Positions 24,451 to 33,551 of a stretch of 53,846 bases of DNA are shown here, in pieces. This DNA comes from an uncultured Mycoplasmatota bacterium (lineage in GTDB: Bacteria; Bacillota_I; Bacilli_A; RF39; UBA660), in assembly GCA_900554615.1 (NCBI GenBank), contig USIB01000001.1, positions 1 through 53,846 on the forward strand, read 5' to 3'. Under the pieces are notes generated by a model. The model was not told the origin of the DNA. It did no database searches and was given only the letters and a program-made list of their open reading frames with translations. Position 1 is the stretch's first letter. Each line of letters begins with the position of its first letter. The position numbers were made by a program, and so were the translations under genes.

Positions 24451-24921
24451 CTACTTATTTATATCTTTATTGGTGTCTAATTCATTTTTAATTCTATTTA
24501 TAACATAAGTCTTCTCGTTAGGATATTTAGTATAAAATGTTATTAATTTTACTCCAATATCATTACATATTTTCTTGACTTTCATATCACGATCTCTTCT
24601 GTTATAATTGTTATGAGTTTGATCATTTATTTCAATTAATAGAAGTAGTTCTTGATAATCCTTACTAAATATTGCAAAATCAATATTTCTAAATAATTCA
24701 CTATAATATCTATTATTATTTATTTTCTTAGTGACTGCTGCTAAATTAAGTTGTGGTACTATTTGGTATTCATCTTCTAATTCTTTTATATTTTGATAGA
24801 ATTTATATTCATAATTAGTCATTAAATTTCTTTTTTGATATATTGTTTCTTCTCTGATAATTTCTTTTTTCTCATTAATTAATCCTAAAAATACTAATAT
24901 TTTATATATTATTTCTCGCAT
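24451..24921 (-). CDS. DUF2726 restriction-endonuclease-like protein
   Basis: This 156-residue protein follows the DUF2726 pattern, a PD-(D/E)XK-like fold: the helix EYKFYQNIKEL, then IVPQLNLAAV, RNIDFAIF, the strand LLLIEIND and THNNYNRRDRDMKVKKIC. Function of the family is unknown; some members are linked to topoisomerase or helicase domains. A short hydrophobic N-terminus (YKILVFLGLI) precedes the domain. Confidence 0.75.
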   Translation of the reverse strand: MREIIYKILVFLGLINEKKEIIREETIYQKRNLMTNYEYKFYQNIKELEDEYQIVPQLNLAAVTKKINNNRYYSELFRNIDFAIFSKDYQELLLLIEINDQTHNNYNRRDRDMKVKKICNDIGVKLITFYTKYPNEKTYVINRIKNELDTNKDINK

Positions 24922-25048
24922 ATTTACTTCTACTCCACTTCTTAGTTACCCTCTAATTATATCTTTTTAAATATTATAATTATGATTTGTTAATTTAAAA
25001 GTGAATTTATAAATGCAAATATGCCTAGATTAACTGATAGTTAACAAA

Positions 25049-25075
25049 AAAATAATTAGATTAAATTCTAATTAT
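25049..25075 (-). terminator. terminator of the 41-residue protein gene
   Basis: On the minus strand ATTAGA pairs with TCTAAT, followed by seven T. It starts at the stop codon of the small gene. Confidence 0.65.
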
Positions 25076-25197
25076 TTATCACTGGTACCATTAATTAAGT
25101 TAATTATAAACATTAAAGGCCAGAATATTATTTGAAACATTAGTTTAAACATATATCCCATTAATTTAAATGGCCAAAGGAATAATTTTATTAACAT
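25072..25197 (-). CDS. 41-residue hydrophobic protein
   Basis: The peptide MLIKLFLWPFKLMGYMFKLM continues with a second hydrophobic stretch and ends INGTSDK. It shows an internal repeat (LFLWPFKLM, then IIFWPLMF). GAAGG precedes the ATG. It lies 15 bases after the 25.2 kb gene and is probably co-transcribed. It is not recognised. Confidence 0.55.
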   Translation of the reverse strand: MLIKLFLWPFKLMGYMFKLMFQIIFWPLMFIINLINGTSDK

Positions 25198-25212
25198 TAT
25201 ACTACCTTCTTT

Positions 25213-25641
25213 CTAATAATAATTTGCACCTTTAGGAGTAGGTTTTGTTTTAATCCAATTATCAATATTTATAGATAACTCTTTTTCTTTATCTAAGTAT
25301 TCTTTTTCATTAAATGGTCCATATATAATATCGTCGTGCATATTTATAATATAATAAACTACTTCTTCTTTACTATTTAAGCATTTTGTAATTGCAAAAG
25401 TATCATTGTATTTAAATTCAGTAATGCTATCATTAATAGTGTCTTTTAAAATATTATCTTCTCTTTTACCAATAGTTATTTCCTTACTGTTAACTCGCCA
25501 TATTTCATAATTATTATGAAGTTTATAGTGCCAATCACCTTGTTTAGTACCTACTACAAAGGTAAATATTAGAATTATGGGTAGTATAATACATACTAAA
25601 ACTCCTAATACAATGATTAATATAATTTTCTTTTTATCCAT
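25213..25641 (-). CDS. membrane-anchored unknown protein
   Basis: This 142-residue protein has one N-terminal membrane helix (IILIIVLGVLVCIILPIILIFTFVVG) and a mixed soluble domain outside (VVYYIINMHDDIIYGPF). It slightly resembles small DUF3997-type proteins, but I would not name it. AAGGAG is well spaced for ATG 25641, not for 25647. Confidence 0.55.
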   Translation of the reverse strand: MDKKKIILIIVLGVLVCIILPIILIFTFVVGTKQGDWHYKLHNNYEIWRVNSKEITIGKREDNILKDTINDSITEFKYNDTFAITKCLNSKEEVVYYIINMHDDIIYGPFNEKEYLDKEKELSINIDNWIKTKPTPKGANYY

Positions 25642-25699
25642 AGCCATCTCCTTACTTATAGTTTAATGTATTAATTTATAAATGTCAATTATTTTAACT

Positions 25700-25808
25700 T
25701 AATAAAATAAAAAGCAAGTACTCAGTCAACTCTTTCATTAATGACGAGGTTGATTTTGGAGTACCTGCTTACGAAAATAATGATACCACAAATATGTAAT
25801 AATGTCAA
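25700..25808 (-). ncRNA. candidate small RNA with own promoter
   Basis: On the minus strand TTGACA (25808-25803) and TATCAT (25785-25780) are spaced by 17 bases. The transcript would begin about seven bases later and consist almost only of a long hairpin: AAGCAGGTACTC pairs with GAGTACTTGCTT, with an inner TCAAC/GTTGA stem, then TTTTTATTTTATT. Expected length about 75 bases. It is divergent from glyA. The same promoter-plus-hairpin layout occurs at 40.9 and 41.9 kb. Confidence 0.55.
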
Positions 25809-25851
25809 CTGCACATGTTTTCACTTAAAAGTCTTTAATTAAAAATATTTA

Positions 25852-25880
25852 TTTACTTTAACTTATAAATAAGTTATAAT
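25852..25880 (+). promoter_or_regulatory. glyA promoter
   Basis: TTTACT (25852-25857) and TATAAT (25875-25880) are 17 bases apart; the glyA ATG follows 28 bases later. Confidence 0.7.
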
Positions 25881-25907
25881 ATAAAAGAAGAAAGAGAGTC
25901 GATATAA

Positions 25908-27131
25908 ATGGATAAATTAATAAAAGAAGCTTTATTAAAGGAAGAAAAAAGACAAAATGATAACATAGAACTTATTGCTAGCGAGAACTATGTATCTAAA
26001 GATATATTAGAATTACAAGGTAGTATATTTACTAATAAATATGCTGAAGGATATCCAGGTAAAAGATATTATGGCGGATGTGAAAATGTTGATATAGTTG
26101 AAAATTTAGCTATTGAATATGTATGTAAGTTATTTGGATGTAAATATGCTAATGTACAACCTCATAGTGGTAGTTCTGCAAATATGGCTGTATATAGAGC
26201 ATTACTTAATCATGGTGATACTGTTATGGGAATGAATTTATCTGATGGAGGTCATTTAACTCATGGTCACCCTCTTAATTTTAGTGGTATAGATTATAAT
26301 ATTATTGATTATAAAGTGGATTCTGATACTGGTTATTTAGATTATGATAATATTAGAGAAATCGCTTTAAAAACAAAACCTAAAATGATAATAGCAGGAG
26401 CTAGTTCTTACTCTAGAAGTATTGATTTTAAAAAATTTAGAGAAATAGCAGACGAAGTTAATGCTTACTTATTTGTAGATATGGCTCATATTGCTGGCCT
26501 AGTAGCAGCCCATCTTCATATGAATCCCGTTGATTATGCTGACGTAGTTACTTCTACTACTCATAAGACTTTAAGAGGTCCTAGAGGAGGTATTATTCTT
26601 GCTAATAATGAAGAGATTATAAAGAAAATAAATAAGACTATTTTTCCTGGTATTCAAGGTGGACCACTTATGCATGTAGTAGCTGCTAAAGCACAATGTT
26701 TCTATGAAGCATTACAGCCATCATTTGTAACTTACCAAGAACAAGTACTTAAAAATATTAAAGCTTTATCTGATTATTTAATTAGTAAAGGTATGACTAT
26801 TGTATCTGGGGGTACTGATAATCATTTAATATTATTAGATGTATATAATTCACTTGGTATTACAGGTAAAGAAGCTGAAAAAATATTAGATTCAGTACAT
26901 ATTACAGTTAATAAAAATACTATACCTAATGAAACACTTAGTCCTATGAAAGCAAGTGGCATTCGTATAGGAAGTCCTGCAATGACTACAAGAGGATTAA
27001 AAGAAGAAGACTTTGTTACTATTGGAGATATTATATATAATGTATTAAATAACTACAATAATGATAGAGTTTTAGATAGAGAAAAAAAAAGAGTATCAAG
27101 TTTAACTAATAAATATAAGATATATAATTAA
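25908..27131 (+). CDS. glyA: serine hydroxymethyltransferase
   Basis: GlyA converts serine and tetrahydrofolate to glycine and 5,10-methylene-tetrahydrofolate, using pyridoxal phosphate. The sequence has [11 protein letters not shown] near the N-terminus, [31 protein letters not shown] and the PLP-lysine in [16 protein letters not shown]. Length (407) is normal. A sigma-A promoter lies upstream and an intrinsic terminator downstream, so it is a single-gene unit. Confidence 0.97.
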   Translation: MDKLIKEALLKEEKRQNDNIELIASENYVSKDILELQGSIFTNKYAEGYPGKRYYGGCENVDIVENLAIEYVCKLFGCKYANVQPHSGSSANMAVYRALLNHGDTVMGMNLSDGGHLTHGHPLNFSGIDYNIIDYKVDSDTGYLDYDNIREIALKTKPKMIIAGASSYSRSIDFKKFREIADEVNAYLFVDMAHIAGLVAAHLHMNPVDYADVVTSTTHKTLRGPRGGIILANNEEIIKKINKTIFPGIQGGPLMHVVAAKAQCFYEALQPSFVTYQEQVLKNIKALSDYLISKGMTIVSGGTDNHLILLDVYNSLGITGKEAEKILDSVHITVNKNTIPNETLSPMKASGIRIGSPAMTTRGLKEEDFVTIGDIIYNVLNNYNNDRVLDREKKRVSSLTNKYKIYN

Positions 27132-27170
27132 TAATGAAGAATTAATAAACAAAGACTTAAATAGTCCATT

Positions 27171-27203
27171 GAAGATAGTTCTTTATAGCTATCTTCATTT
27201 TAT
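27171..27203 (+). terminator. terminator after glyA
   Basis: GAAGATAG pairs with CTATCTTC and is followed by ATTTTATT. Confidence 0.7.
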
Positions 27204-27223
27204 TATAAAGGAATAGTGATGTT

Positions 27224-28429
27224 ATGGAAGAATTATTATCAATTAAATTAAGACCTAAATCTTTAAAAGATATTATTGGTCAAGAACATTTAGTAGGAGA
27301 AAATAAAGTTATATATAATTTAGTTAAGAATAAGAAATTATTCTCAATGATTTTATATGGCCATCCAGGTATTGGCAAGACAAGTATAGCTACTGCAATA
27401 GCGGAAGAACTTGGTATGAGGTATAGAAGTCTTAATGCTGTTGTAAATAATAAGAAAGATTTTGATATAGTTATTGAAGAAGCAAAATTATATGATGGTT
27501 TAATTGTAATAGTAGATGAAATTCATAGATTAAATAAAGATAAACAAGATATTCTCCTGCCATATCTTGAGTCTGGAGTTATTACATTAATTGGTATGAC
27601 TACTTCTAATCCATATCATGCTATTAATCCCGCTATTCGAAGTCGTTGTCAGTTATTTGAACTTAAAGATTTAACTAGTGATGATATTAAGAAAGGTATT
27701 GATAAGGCTATAGAATCTAATTATTTAGAAGGTTTAACTATAACTGAAGAAGCAAAGAACTATTTAGCTAGTATATCCGGTACTGATTTAAGATATGCTT
27801 ATAATACACTTGAAGTAGCCTACTATTCAGAAGAGGATAAGAATATTACTTTAGATACTTTAACTAAAATAAGTAATAGAACTAACAGTTTATTTGATAA
27901 AAATGCTGATGGTTATTATAATGTAATATCGGCCTTTCAAAAATCTATTCGTGGTAGTGATGTTAATGCTGCGCTTCATTATTTAGCTAGATTAATTGAT
28001 GCAGAAGACTTAGATATTATTGTAAGAAGATTATCCGTTATTGTTTATGAAGATATTGGCCTTGCTAATCCAAGTATGGGTCCAAGAGTAGATGCTGCGA
28101 TTAATGCTGCCTTAAGACTAGGATTACCAGAAGCTAGGATTGTATTATCAGAAATAGTAATAGAACTTGCTTTATCACCTAAAAGTAATAGTGCTAAAAT
28201 GGCTATTGATAAAGCTCTTGAAGATATTCGTACTAAGAATATAGGAGATGTTCCTAATCATTTAAAGAATCCATCTAATGAATATAAGTATCCTCATAAT
28301 TATAAAAATGATTATGTAAGACAACAATATTTACCTGATAACCTTCTTGGTAGTAGATATTATATTCCTAAAGATAATAAGAATGAAAGAGTATATAAAG
28401 AAATAATAAATAGATTAGATACTATGTAA
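27224..28429 (+). CDS. rarA: replication-associated recombination protein A
   Basis: RarA (MgsA) is an AAA+ ATPase related to clamp loaders that acts at stalled forks. The sequence starts with RPKSLKDIIGQEHLVG, has Walker A GHPGIGKTS (about residues 46-54), Walker B LIVIVDEIHRLNK, and sensor sequence IGMTTSNPYHAINPAIRSRC. The C-terminal tetramerisation part has HYLARLIDAEDLDIIVRRL and EDIGLANP. Length 401 fits. A terminator follows directly. Confidence 0.95.
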   Translation: MEELLSIKLRPKSLKDIIGQEHLVGENKVIYNLVKNKKLFSMILYGHPGIGKTSIATAIAEELGMRYRSLNAVVNNKKDFDIVIEEAKLYDGLIVIVDEIHRLNKDKQDILLPYLESGVITLIGMTTSNPYHAINPAIRSRCQLFELKDLTSDDIKKGIDKAIESNYLEGLTITEEAKNYLASISGTDLRYAYNTLEVAYYSEEDKNITLDTLTKISNRTNSLFDKNADGYYNVISAFQKSIRGSDVNAALHYLARLIDAEDLDIIVRRLSVIVYEDIGLANPSMGPRVDAAINAALRLGLPEARIVLSEIVIELALSPKSNSAKMAIDKALEDIRTKNIGDVPNHLKNPSNEYKYPHNYKNDYVRQQYLPDNLLGSRYYIPKDNKNERVYKEIINRLDTM

Positions 28430-28460
28430 AAGAAGAATCATTAATTTGATTCTTCTTTAT
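28429..28460 (+). terminator. terminator after rarA
   Basis: AAGAAGAATC pairs with GATTCTTCTT, followed by TATT; it starts at the rarA stop codon. Confidence 0.75.
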
Positions 28461-28563
28461 TAAATAATTCTTTGATAATTAAATCTTTTGAATGTAGTGT
28501 ATTATTTTTACTTAGTAATAGATTTTCATAGAATTTGATTAAGAAACTATCATTATATAGTAT
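28441..28563 (-). pseudogene. 40-codon in-frame extension after tcdA stop
   Basis: Immediately after the tcdA TAA the same frame stays open for 40 codons, ending at 28441. The translation looks protein-like (DSFLIKFYENLLLSK, then LHSKDLIIKELFNKEESN) but contains no usable start codon near its beginning. It may be a decayed gene, an ancestral C-terminal tail cut off by the stop, or chance in AT-rich DNA. Confidence 0.3.
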
Positions 28564-29238
28564 TTATTTTATAATATCATTTATTACATAATAAGCAGCA
28601 TTTATTCCTGCTACTGCGGGTACCATCATCATTGAAGATACTAAATTTTTATCATTCTTCTTAGGTTCTTCGCTAGAAAATACTACTGGTACTTTTCCTT
28701 TTATTTTCTCATCTTTTACATATTTTCTAAGGCTTTTGGCTAGAGGGTCATACGAAGTATCTTTAATATCACATATTCTTACTTTACTTGGGTCTAATCT
28801 TTTACCCATTCCACATACAGTTATTAGTTTTATATTGTACTCTCTTGCCCTCTTTATCAGTAGTTTCTTTACTATTAGAGTATCACAAGCATCAACTATA
28901 TAGTCATAGTGGGTTTCAAATAGTGTATCTAAATTATTTTCATCTAGTTTTATTGTTAGAGGAGTTACTTTCACATTCTTATTTATTTCTTTGATTCTCT
29001 CTTTAAAAGCCTCTACTTTTAACTTCCCTACATTACTTTCTTTGGCTATTATTTGTCTATTTATATTTGATATATCTATAGTATCATAATCTACTAGTGT
29101 TATATTCTCTATTCCACTTCTTACTAAGGACTCTACTGCATATCCACCTACTCCACCTACTCCTATTACTAGGATATGCTTCTCCTTAATTTTATTTAGA
29201 CTATCTTCTCCTATTAAGGCTACTATTCTATCAAACAT
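28564..29238 (-). CDS. tcdA: tRNA threonylcarbamoyladenosine dehydratase
   Basis: TcdA (CsdL) is an E1-like enzyme that cyclises t6A37 in tRNA. The N-terminal Rossmann motif is HILVIGVGGVGGYAVESLVRSG, followed by ITLVDYDTIDISNINRQ and VDACDTLIVKKLL, as in the ThiF/MoeB/TcdA group; PLAKSLRKYVKDEKIKGKVPVVFSSE matches TcdA in particular. Length (224) is near the usual 230-260. Its ATG overlaps the stop codon of the upstream membrane gene. Confidence 0.9.
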   Translation of the reverse strand: MFDRIVALIGEDSLNKIKEKHILVIGVGGVGGYAVESLVRSGIENITLVDYDTIDISNINRQIIAKESNVGKLKVEAFKERIKEINKNVKVTPLTIKLDENNLDTLFETHYDYIVDACDTLIVKKLLIKRAREYNIKLITVCGMGKRLDPSKVRICDIKDTSYDPLAKSLRKYVKDEKIKGKVPVVFSSEEPKKNDKNLVSSMMMVPAVAGINAAYYVINDIIK

Positions 29239-29744
29239 TATTTTATATACTTATAGGTGGATACTTTGTCTTTGATATTAGTGGTAATTACTTCTATTTC
29301 TTTTTTACTTAAGCTTGTTTTATCTACGATAAAGGCTTTGTACTTGTTTATATATAAGTAGTAGACATTATCTTTTTCTATTACTTTATATAAATCCTTA
29401 TAGTTTATGTATTCTTCTTTTCCACTATCTAACATAAAATTATGTTCTTTAAATAGATACTTTATTTTTGTATTTAAGATACTATTTTTACTCTTCTCTA
29501 TTCTTTTATAATTAGTATATGGTAAGATACTAGTATTTAGTTCTATTATTCCTAGTAAACTAAAGATAAATGTTATTATATCTATTACTTCTATATCCTT
29601 TAGAAAGAAATATCTTGCTATTATTACTACTATTAAAATATTTAGTATTATTCTTATGTTTCTTATTTTATCAAAGTAATAGGTATTTAAAAAATCCTTT
29701 ACTAAGTCATTTGTATATATTGTATTGTTTTCTATTTTCATCAT
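29238..29744 (-). CDS. YcxB-like membrane protein
   Basis: This 168-residue protein has two membrane helices (IILNILIVVIIARYFFL and VIDIITFIFSLLGIIEL) and a C-terminal domain with INYKDLYKVIEKDNVYYLYINKYKAFIVDKTSL, the pattern of YcxB-like proteins. Function unknown. GGAG precedes the paired ATGs. It is translationally coupled to tcdA. Confidence 0.65.
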   Translation of the reverse strand: MMKIENNTIYTNDLVKDFLNTYYFDKIRNIRIILNILIVVIIARYFFLKDIEVIDIITFIFSLLGIIELNTSILPYTNYKRIEKSKNSILNTKIKYLFKEHNFMLDSGKEEYINYKDLYKVIEKDNVYYLYINKYKAFIVDKTSLSKKEIEVITTNIKDKVSTYKYIK

Positions 29745-29816
29745 CTCATCTCCAATATTAGTATATTATATAGTAAACTATGTCTATGAGTTTAATTATT
29801 ATTATAAATTATTAAT

Positions 29817-29983
29817 GTAAGATAAAACCCACTATGTGATGTAGTCACAGGTGGGTTGTACTCTTACATTACCTCACGATAATGTTTTTCTGTTTCATAG
29901 AGGATAACTCTCCGCAGACTTTAATTCCGATGGTAGCCACCGTACACAATATATATTGTAGTATAGTGTTCACCCAAAGTCAA
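29817..29983 (-). ncRNA. structured RNA 2 of a tandem pair, with promoter
   Basis: TTGACT (29983-29978) and TACAAT (29960-29955) at 17 bases form a promoter on the minus strand. The RNA from about 29948 contains small hairpins (GGT-GGCT-ACC; ACATTA/TAATGT) and a closing hairpin GTAAGA/TCTTAC (29867-29817) that encloses ACCCACCTGTGAC...GGGT. The last 50 bases match the end part of RNA 1 next to it. It has no good open reading frame. The family is not recognised; 6S RNA is one possibility. Confidence 0.55.
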
Positions 29984-29994
29984 GTATTTTGGGT

Positions 29995-30212
29995 AAAAAA
30001 AAGTCCCAGCGGATCGACTCTGTAAGATAAAACCCGCGGCGTATGTCACAGGTGGGTGAACACAACAATCTAATTAGGATTCCTACTTTGAAGCAAGCAT
30101 TCAACACATAAATTGTATTAGTTCCCCTATTTATATCTTTAGTCGGTTTTATACTAAAGATATCGCATCCTCTAGGTACTTTCATTATATCATAGTCTAT
30201 ATTATTAGTAAA
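29995..30212 (-). ncRNA. structured RNA 1 of a tandem pair, 6S-like candidate, with promoter
   Basis: Promoter TTTACT (30212-30207) and TATAAT (30189-30184) at 17 bases, with TG before the -10. The RNA from about 30178 to 29995 is about 185 bases and ends in eight T. Ends pair (AAAGTACC with GGGACTTT, one mismatch), a ten-pair hairpin ATATCTTTAG/CTAAAGATAT follows, then a long rod (GGGGAAC with GTTCACCC). Rod shape, length and tandem duplication would suit 6S RNA, but I cannot confirm it. A 71-codon frame overlapping it lacks a ribosome binding site and is rejected. Confidence 0.55.
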
Positions 30213-30250
30213 TAGATTTATTTGTATTTGACAATTATTTTACTTTATTC

Positions 30251-30308
30251 CTTCCAAGCCTGTAGTCTTGAAAGATGTTATAGAGCCTAAAATATTAGTC
30301 TCTATAAC
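30251..30308 (-). repeat. tandem GAC/GGC hairpin element 5
   Basis: Minus strand: GTTATAGA-GAC...GGC-TCTATAAC (30308-30277), then CTTTCAA-GAC-TACA-GGC-TTGGAAG (30274-30251). It lies about 100 bases 3' of the ClpX-like gene, in the same orientation, and before the RNA 1 promoter. The loop TACA recurs in elements 2 and 9. Confidence 0.75.
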
Positions 30309-30408
30309 AAATTATTTATATTATAATATATAAGCGTTTATTTTTGAGACTTAGTAGGCTCAAAAATACCTCGGAATACCTTTGGGATGAAGAGGAAAAA
30401 AAGAAAGA

Positions 30409-31767
30409 TTATTTTTTCTTTCTCTTTACTAAAGTATATTTTTTATTATCTTTAATCGTAGACTTATCAATAGTTAAACTTTCATATAGATTAGGATTAT
30501 TTGCTATTTCAAACTCTGCTAGTGTAAGTGTTGATTCTATTATTTCATTAATGCTCTTAGCACCTAGTTTTCTATCATAAGCAAGTCTAGCAATTTCATT
30601 AATAACATCCTCTGATACTTGAAGATTAATATTTTTCTTACACAAAAACTCTCTATTTGTATTTAGTGAACTTAAAGTAGAGTTCTTAATTATATTAATA
30701 TAATCTTCTAGAGTAAGATTATTCATTTCTATAAGTATAGGGAACTTATTTGCAAGTTCTGGTATAATTCCATAAGAATCCAAAGTACTCTCTTTATCAT
30801 TAGTACTAAAACCAACAGTAGTATTTCTTAATTGTTTATCATTATTAAAGTTACCTAGTCCTACTATTAAAAGTTTATTCATACTAAAACGATATCTTTT
30901 ATTATCAATATTGTTAATAGTAAATAGCCCTTCATCAATTAGACTTATTATTGCTTCTTGGTGTTCTTTACTTAATGTACTATGTCTTTCTCTGCTGTTA
31001 GTGGATATCTCTTCTAACTTATCTATTACTAATATTCCCTTTTCTGCTAGTTCTAAGTCATAATCTGTTTTTTCTATTAATTTTAGAAGTGTATTTTCTA
31101 TATAACTTACACTATTTAATCTTTTAGCATTAACAATAACACAAGGTATTCCAAGAAAATCTTCTAATAACTTGAAAATAGTAGTCTTACCTACTCCCTC
31201 AGGACCATTTATTAACATATTATAATTAAAAGTCTTATCTTCATTATTATATTGTTTCCATATAGTAGATAATATTTGTTTTATTTGTTCATCTTGACCT
31301 ATTATCTTACTTGTTAATTCTTTATATACATCACTAATATTCATTTCTCCATTATCAATAATATTATTTATTTCTAATTCTGGATAGTATTTGTTATAGA
31401 AGTTTATTAAATCATTATCTAAATATAGATTATATTTGTTATCCTTTTCTGTTTGTAGAACTACTGGCACTTTATCTTCACTTTCTGATAATATATATTT
31501 ATGCTTCTGTTCATTTATTAAAACCTTAGTCCTTATTATCCAAGGTGAATATTTAGGATAAGTTTCAGTATATTTAGAGAGAGGGAGTCTACCTATAAAG
31601 GCATACTCTTCTCTCTTAAGTATATGTTTATACTTTTTTCCTTTCTTTGTTACGAATACTTCATTATTTTCATCATAAACTCCTATTTCACTATATAGTG
31701 GTATATAGTTTATTTTATTACCTTCTACTTTCTTCTTTAAAACTACTACCAATTCTAAATTATTCAT
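30409..31767 (-). CDS. ClpX-like AAA+ ATPase with altered Walker B
   Basis: This 452-residue protein has an unrecognised N-terminal domain (1-145) and a ClpX/HslU-like AAA+ module: IIGQDEQIKQILSTIW, Walker A GPEGVGKT (188-195), ELANKFPILIEMNNLTLEDYI, and a C-terminal small domain with YDRKLGAKSINEIIE. Walker B reads ILVIDK, so the glutamate that activates water for ATP hydrolysis is replaced by Lys250. No zinc-binding head and no ClpP-docking loop are visible. It may bind ATP without efficient hydrolysis, and act as a scaffold or regulator rather than an unfoldase. It stands alone between hairpin element 5 and aspS. Confidence 0.7.
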   Translation of the reverse strand: MNNLELVVVLKKKVEGNKINYIPLYSEIGVYDENNEVFVTKKGKKYKHILKREEYAFIGRLPLSKYTETYPKYSPWIIRTKVLINEQKHKYILSESEDKVPVVLQTEKDNKYNLYLDNDLINFYNKYYPELEINNIIDNGEMNISDVYKELTSKIIGQDEQIKQILSTIWKQYNNEDKTFNYNMLINGPEGVGKTTIFKLLEDFLGIPCVIVNAKRLNSVSYIENTLLKLIEKTDYDLELAEKGILVIDKLEEISTNSRERHSTLSKEHQEAIISLIDEGLFTINNIDNKRYRFSMNKLLIVGLGNFNNDKQLRNTTVGFSTNDKESTLDSYGIIPELANKFPILIEMNNLTLEDYINIIKNSTLSSLNTNREFLCKKNINLQVSEDVINEIARLAYDRKLGAKSINEIIESTLTLAEFEIANNPNLYESLTIDKSTIKDNKKYTLVKRKKK

Positions 31768-31786
31768 ATATCCCCCTTTATTATGT

Positions 31787-33529
31787 TTAGTCTCTTACTT
31801 TAATATGTGTCTCTCTAAGTTGTTTTTCAAATACTTCACCAGGACAACCCATCATAGCATCAGCACCATTAGCCCCTAGTGGAAATGCTACCATTTCTCT
31901 TATGTTTTCTTCATCTTTTAATAGCATTAGTATTCTATCGATACCAGGAGCCATTCCAGCATGAGGAGGTGCACCATATTGAAATGCTGTATATAAACTT
32001 CTAAACTTAGTCTCCACATCTTCATCAGTATAACCAGCAAGTTCAAAGGCTCTCTTCATTATTCTAATATCATGATTTCTAACAGCACCAGAAGCCATCT
32101 CATATCCATTACATACAAAGTCATATTGATATGCTACAACATTTTCAATATTATCTTCAGTAAGGGCTTCTAATCCTCCTTGTGGCATACTAAATGGATT
32201 ATGACCAAAGTCCCAAGTATTCTCTTCTTCATTATATTCAAACATAGGGAAATCATTAACGATACAGAACTCAAACTTATTCTTATCAAGTAAATCTAGT
32301 TCATTACCTAATTTAATTCTAAGTAGACCCGCTAATTTATTTATTTTATTCTTAGAGTCTGCTAGTATAAATAAAACACTTCCAGCCTCTAGATTACATT
32401 TTTCTATTAATTCTTTTCTTATTTCATCAGTTAAGAACTTATCTAATGATGATTTAAAAGTCATATCTTCATTTACTTTAATATATGCAAGAGCAGGAGC
32501 TCCAACACTCTTCATATATTCTTCCATAGACTTATACCAAGAGTTTGATTTCTCAATATTCTTAACAGTAATACCTCTAATTAAAGATGTTTTAAATGGT
32601 TCAAATGAACTCTTACTTAATATATCAGTTAAGTCTTCAATTACTAATGGATTTCTTAAATCTGGTTTATCTGAACCATACTTAAGCATTGCCTCTTTAA
32701 ATGGTATTCTTCTAAATGGTCTAGGAGACACTTCTTTATCACTAAAATGAGTAAATATGTCGTAGAAGATTCTCTCTCCTACTGCATAAACATCTTCATC
32801 CTCTACAAAAGACATCTCTAAGTCTAATTGATAGAACTCACCATATAGTCTATCACTTCTAGGGTCTTCATCTCTAAAACATGGAGCTATTTGGAAATAT
32901 CTATTAAAGCCTGAACACATAAGTAATTGCTTAAATATTTGAGGGGCTTGTGGTAAGGCATAAAACTTTCCTTTGTACTTTCTTGATGGTACAATAAAGT
33001 CTCTTGCTCCCTCTGGAGATGATGCTGTTATAATTGGTGTTTGAATTTCTGTAAAGTTCATCTCTTTCATTATTTTTCTCATATAATCTAATACTTCTGT
33101 TCTAAATAGTATTCTATCATGTACTTTAGGATTTCTTAAGTCTAGATATCTATATTTTAATCTAGTATCTTCAAAAGCTTCAGTACTTCTATTTATTTCA
33201 AATGGTAATACATTTTGGGCTTCTCCTAGTACTTCAAAAGAAGATATTAATACTTCTACTTCTCCTGTTTTCATATTAGGATTAGTCATACCTTCTGCTC
33301 TATGTCTTACTACTCCAGTTACAGTCATTGTACTTTCTCTAGTTATATCTTTAAAACTATCGATATCTTCACTTATTAACTGAATTACTCCTGTTTCATC
33401 TCTTAGAGTCATAAATACTAGACTACCTAGATTTCTTTTTTGTTCTAACCAGCCTGCTACTCTTATTTCTTCACCGATATTTTTAGTGGATACTTCACCA
33501 CAATAAATTGTTCTATATTTATTTTTCAT
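31787..33529 (-). CDS. aspS: aspartyl-tRNA synthetase
   Basis: AspS charges tRNA-Asp. The N-terminal OB fold (RVAGWLEQKRNLGSLVFMTLRDETG), motif 2 region FRDEDPRSDRLYGEFYQLDLEMSF, the bacterial GAD insert, and motif 3 GMAPGIDRILMLL are all present; length (580) is that of bacterial-type AspRS. ATG 33529 is better spaced from AAGGAAG than 33535. A T-box leader and promoter lie upstream, so expression should rise when tRNA-Asp is uncharged. Whether it also mischarges tRNA-Asn cannot be told. Confidence 0.97.
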   Translation of the reverse strand: MKNKYRTIYCGEVSTKNIGEEIRVAGWLEQKRNLGSLVFMTLRDETGVIQLISEDIDSFKDITRESTMTVTGVVRHRAEGMTNPNMKTGEVEVLISSFEVLGEAQNVLPFEINRSTEAFEDTRLKYRYLDLRNPKVHDRILFRTEVLDYMRKIMKEMNFTEIQTPIITASSPEGARDFIVPSRKYKGKFYALPQAPQIFKQLLMCSGFNRYFQIAPCFRDEDPRSDRLYGEFYQLDLEMSFVEDEDVYAVGERIFYDIFTHFSDKEVSPRPFRRIPFKEAMLKYGSDKPDLRNPLVIEDLTDILSKSSFEPFKTSLIRGITVKNIEKSNSWYKSMEEYMKSVGAPALAYIKVNEDMTFKSSLDKFLTDEIRKELIEKCNLEAGSVLFILADSKNKINKLAGLLRIKLGNELDLLDKNKFEFCIVNDFPMFEYNEEENTWDFGHNPFSMPQGGLEALTEDNIENVVAYQYDFVCNGYEMASGAVRNHDIRIMKRAFELAGYTDEDVETKFRSLYTAFQYGAPPHAGMAPGIDRILMLLKDEENIREMVAFPLGANGADAMMGCPGEVFEKQLRETHIKVRD

Positions 33530-33551
33530 ATACATCTTCCTTTCTTATAAT

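Noticed and set aside
29970..30185. 71-codon frame on the minus strand
   Set aside because: It lies within structured RNA 1, starts at the promoter -10 region, has no ribosome binding site, and its sequence is explained by RNA stems.
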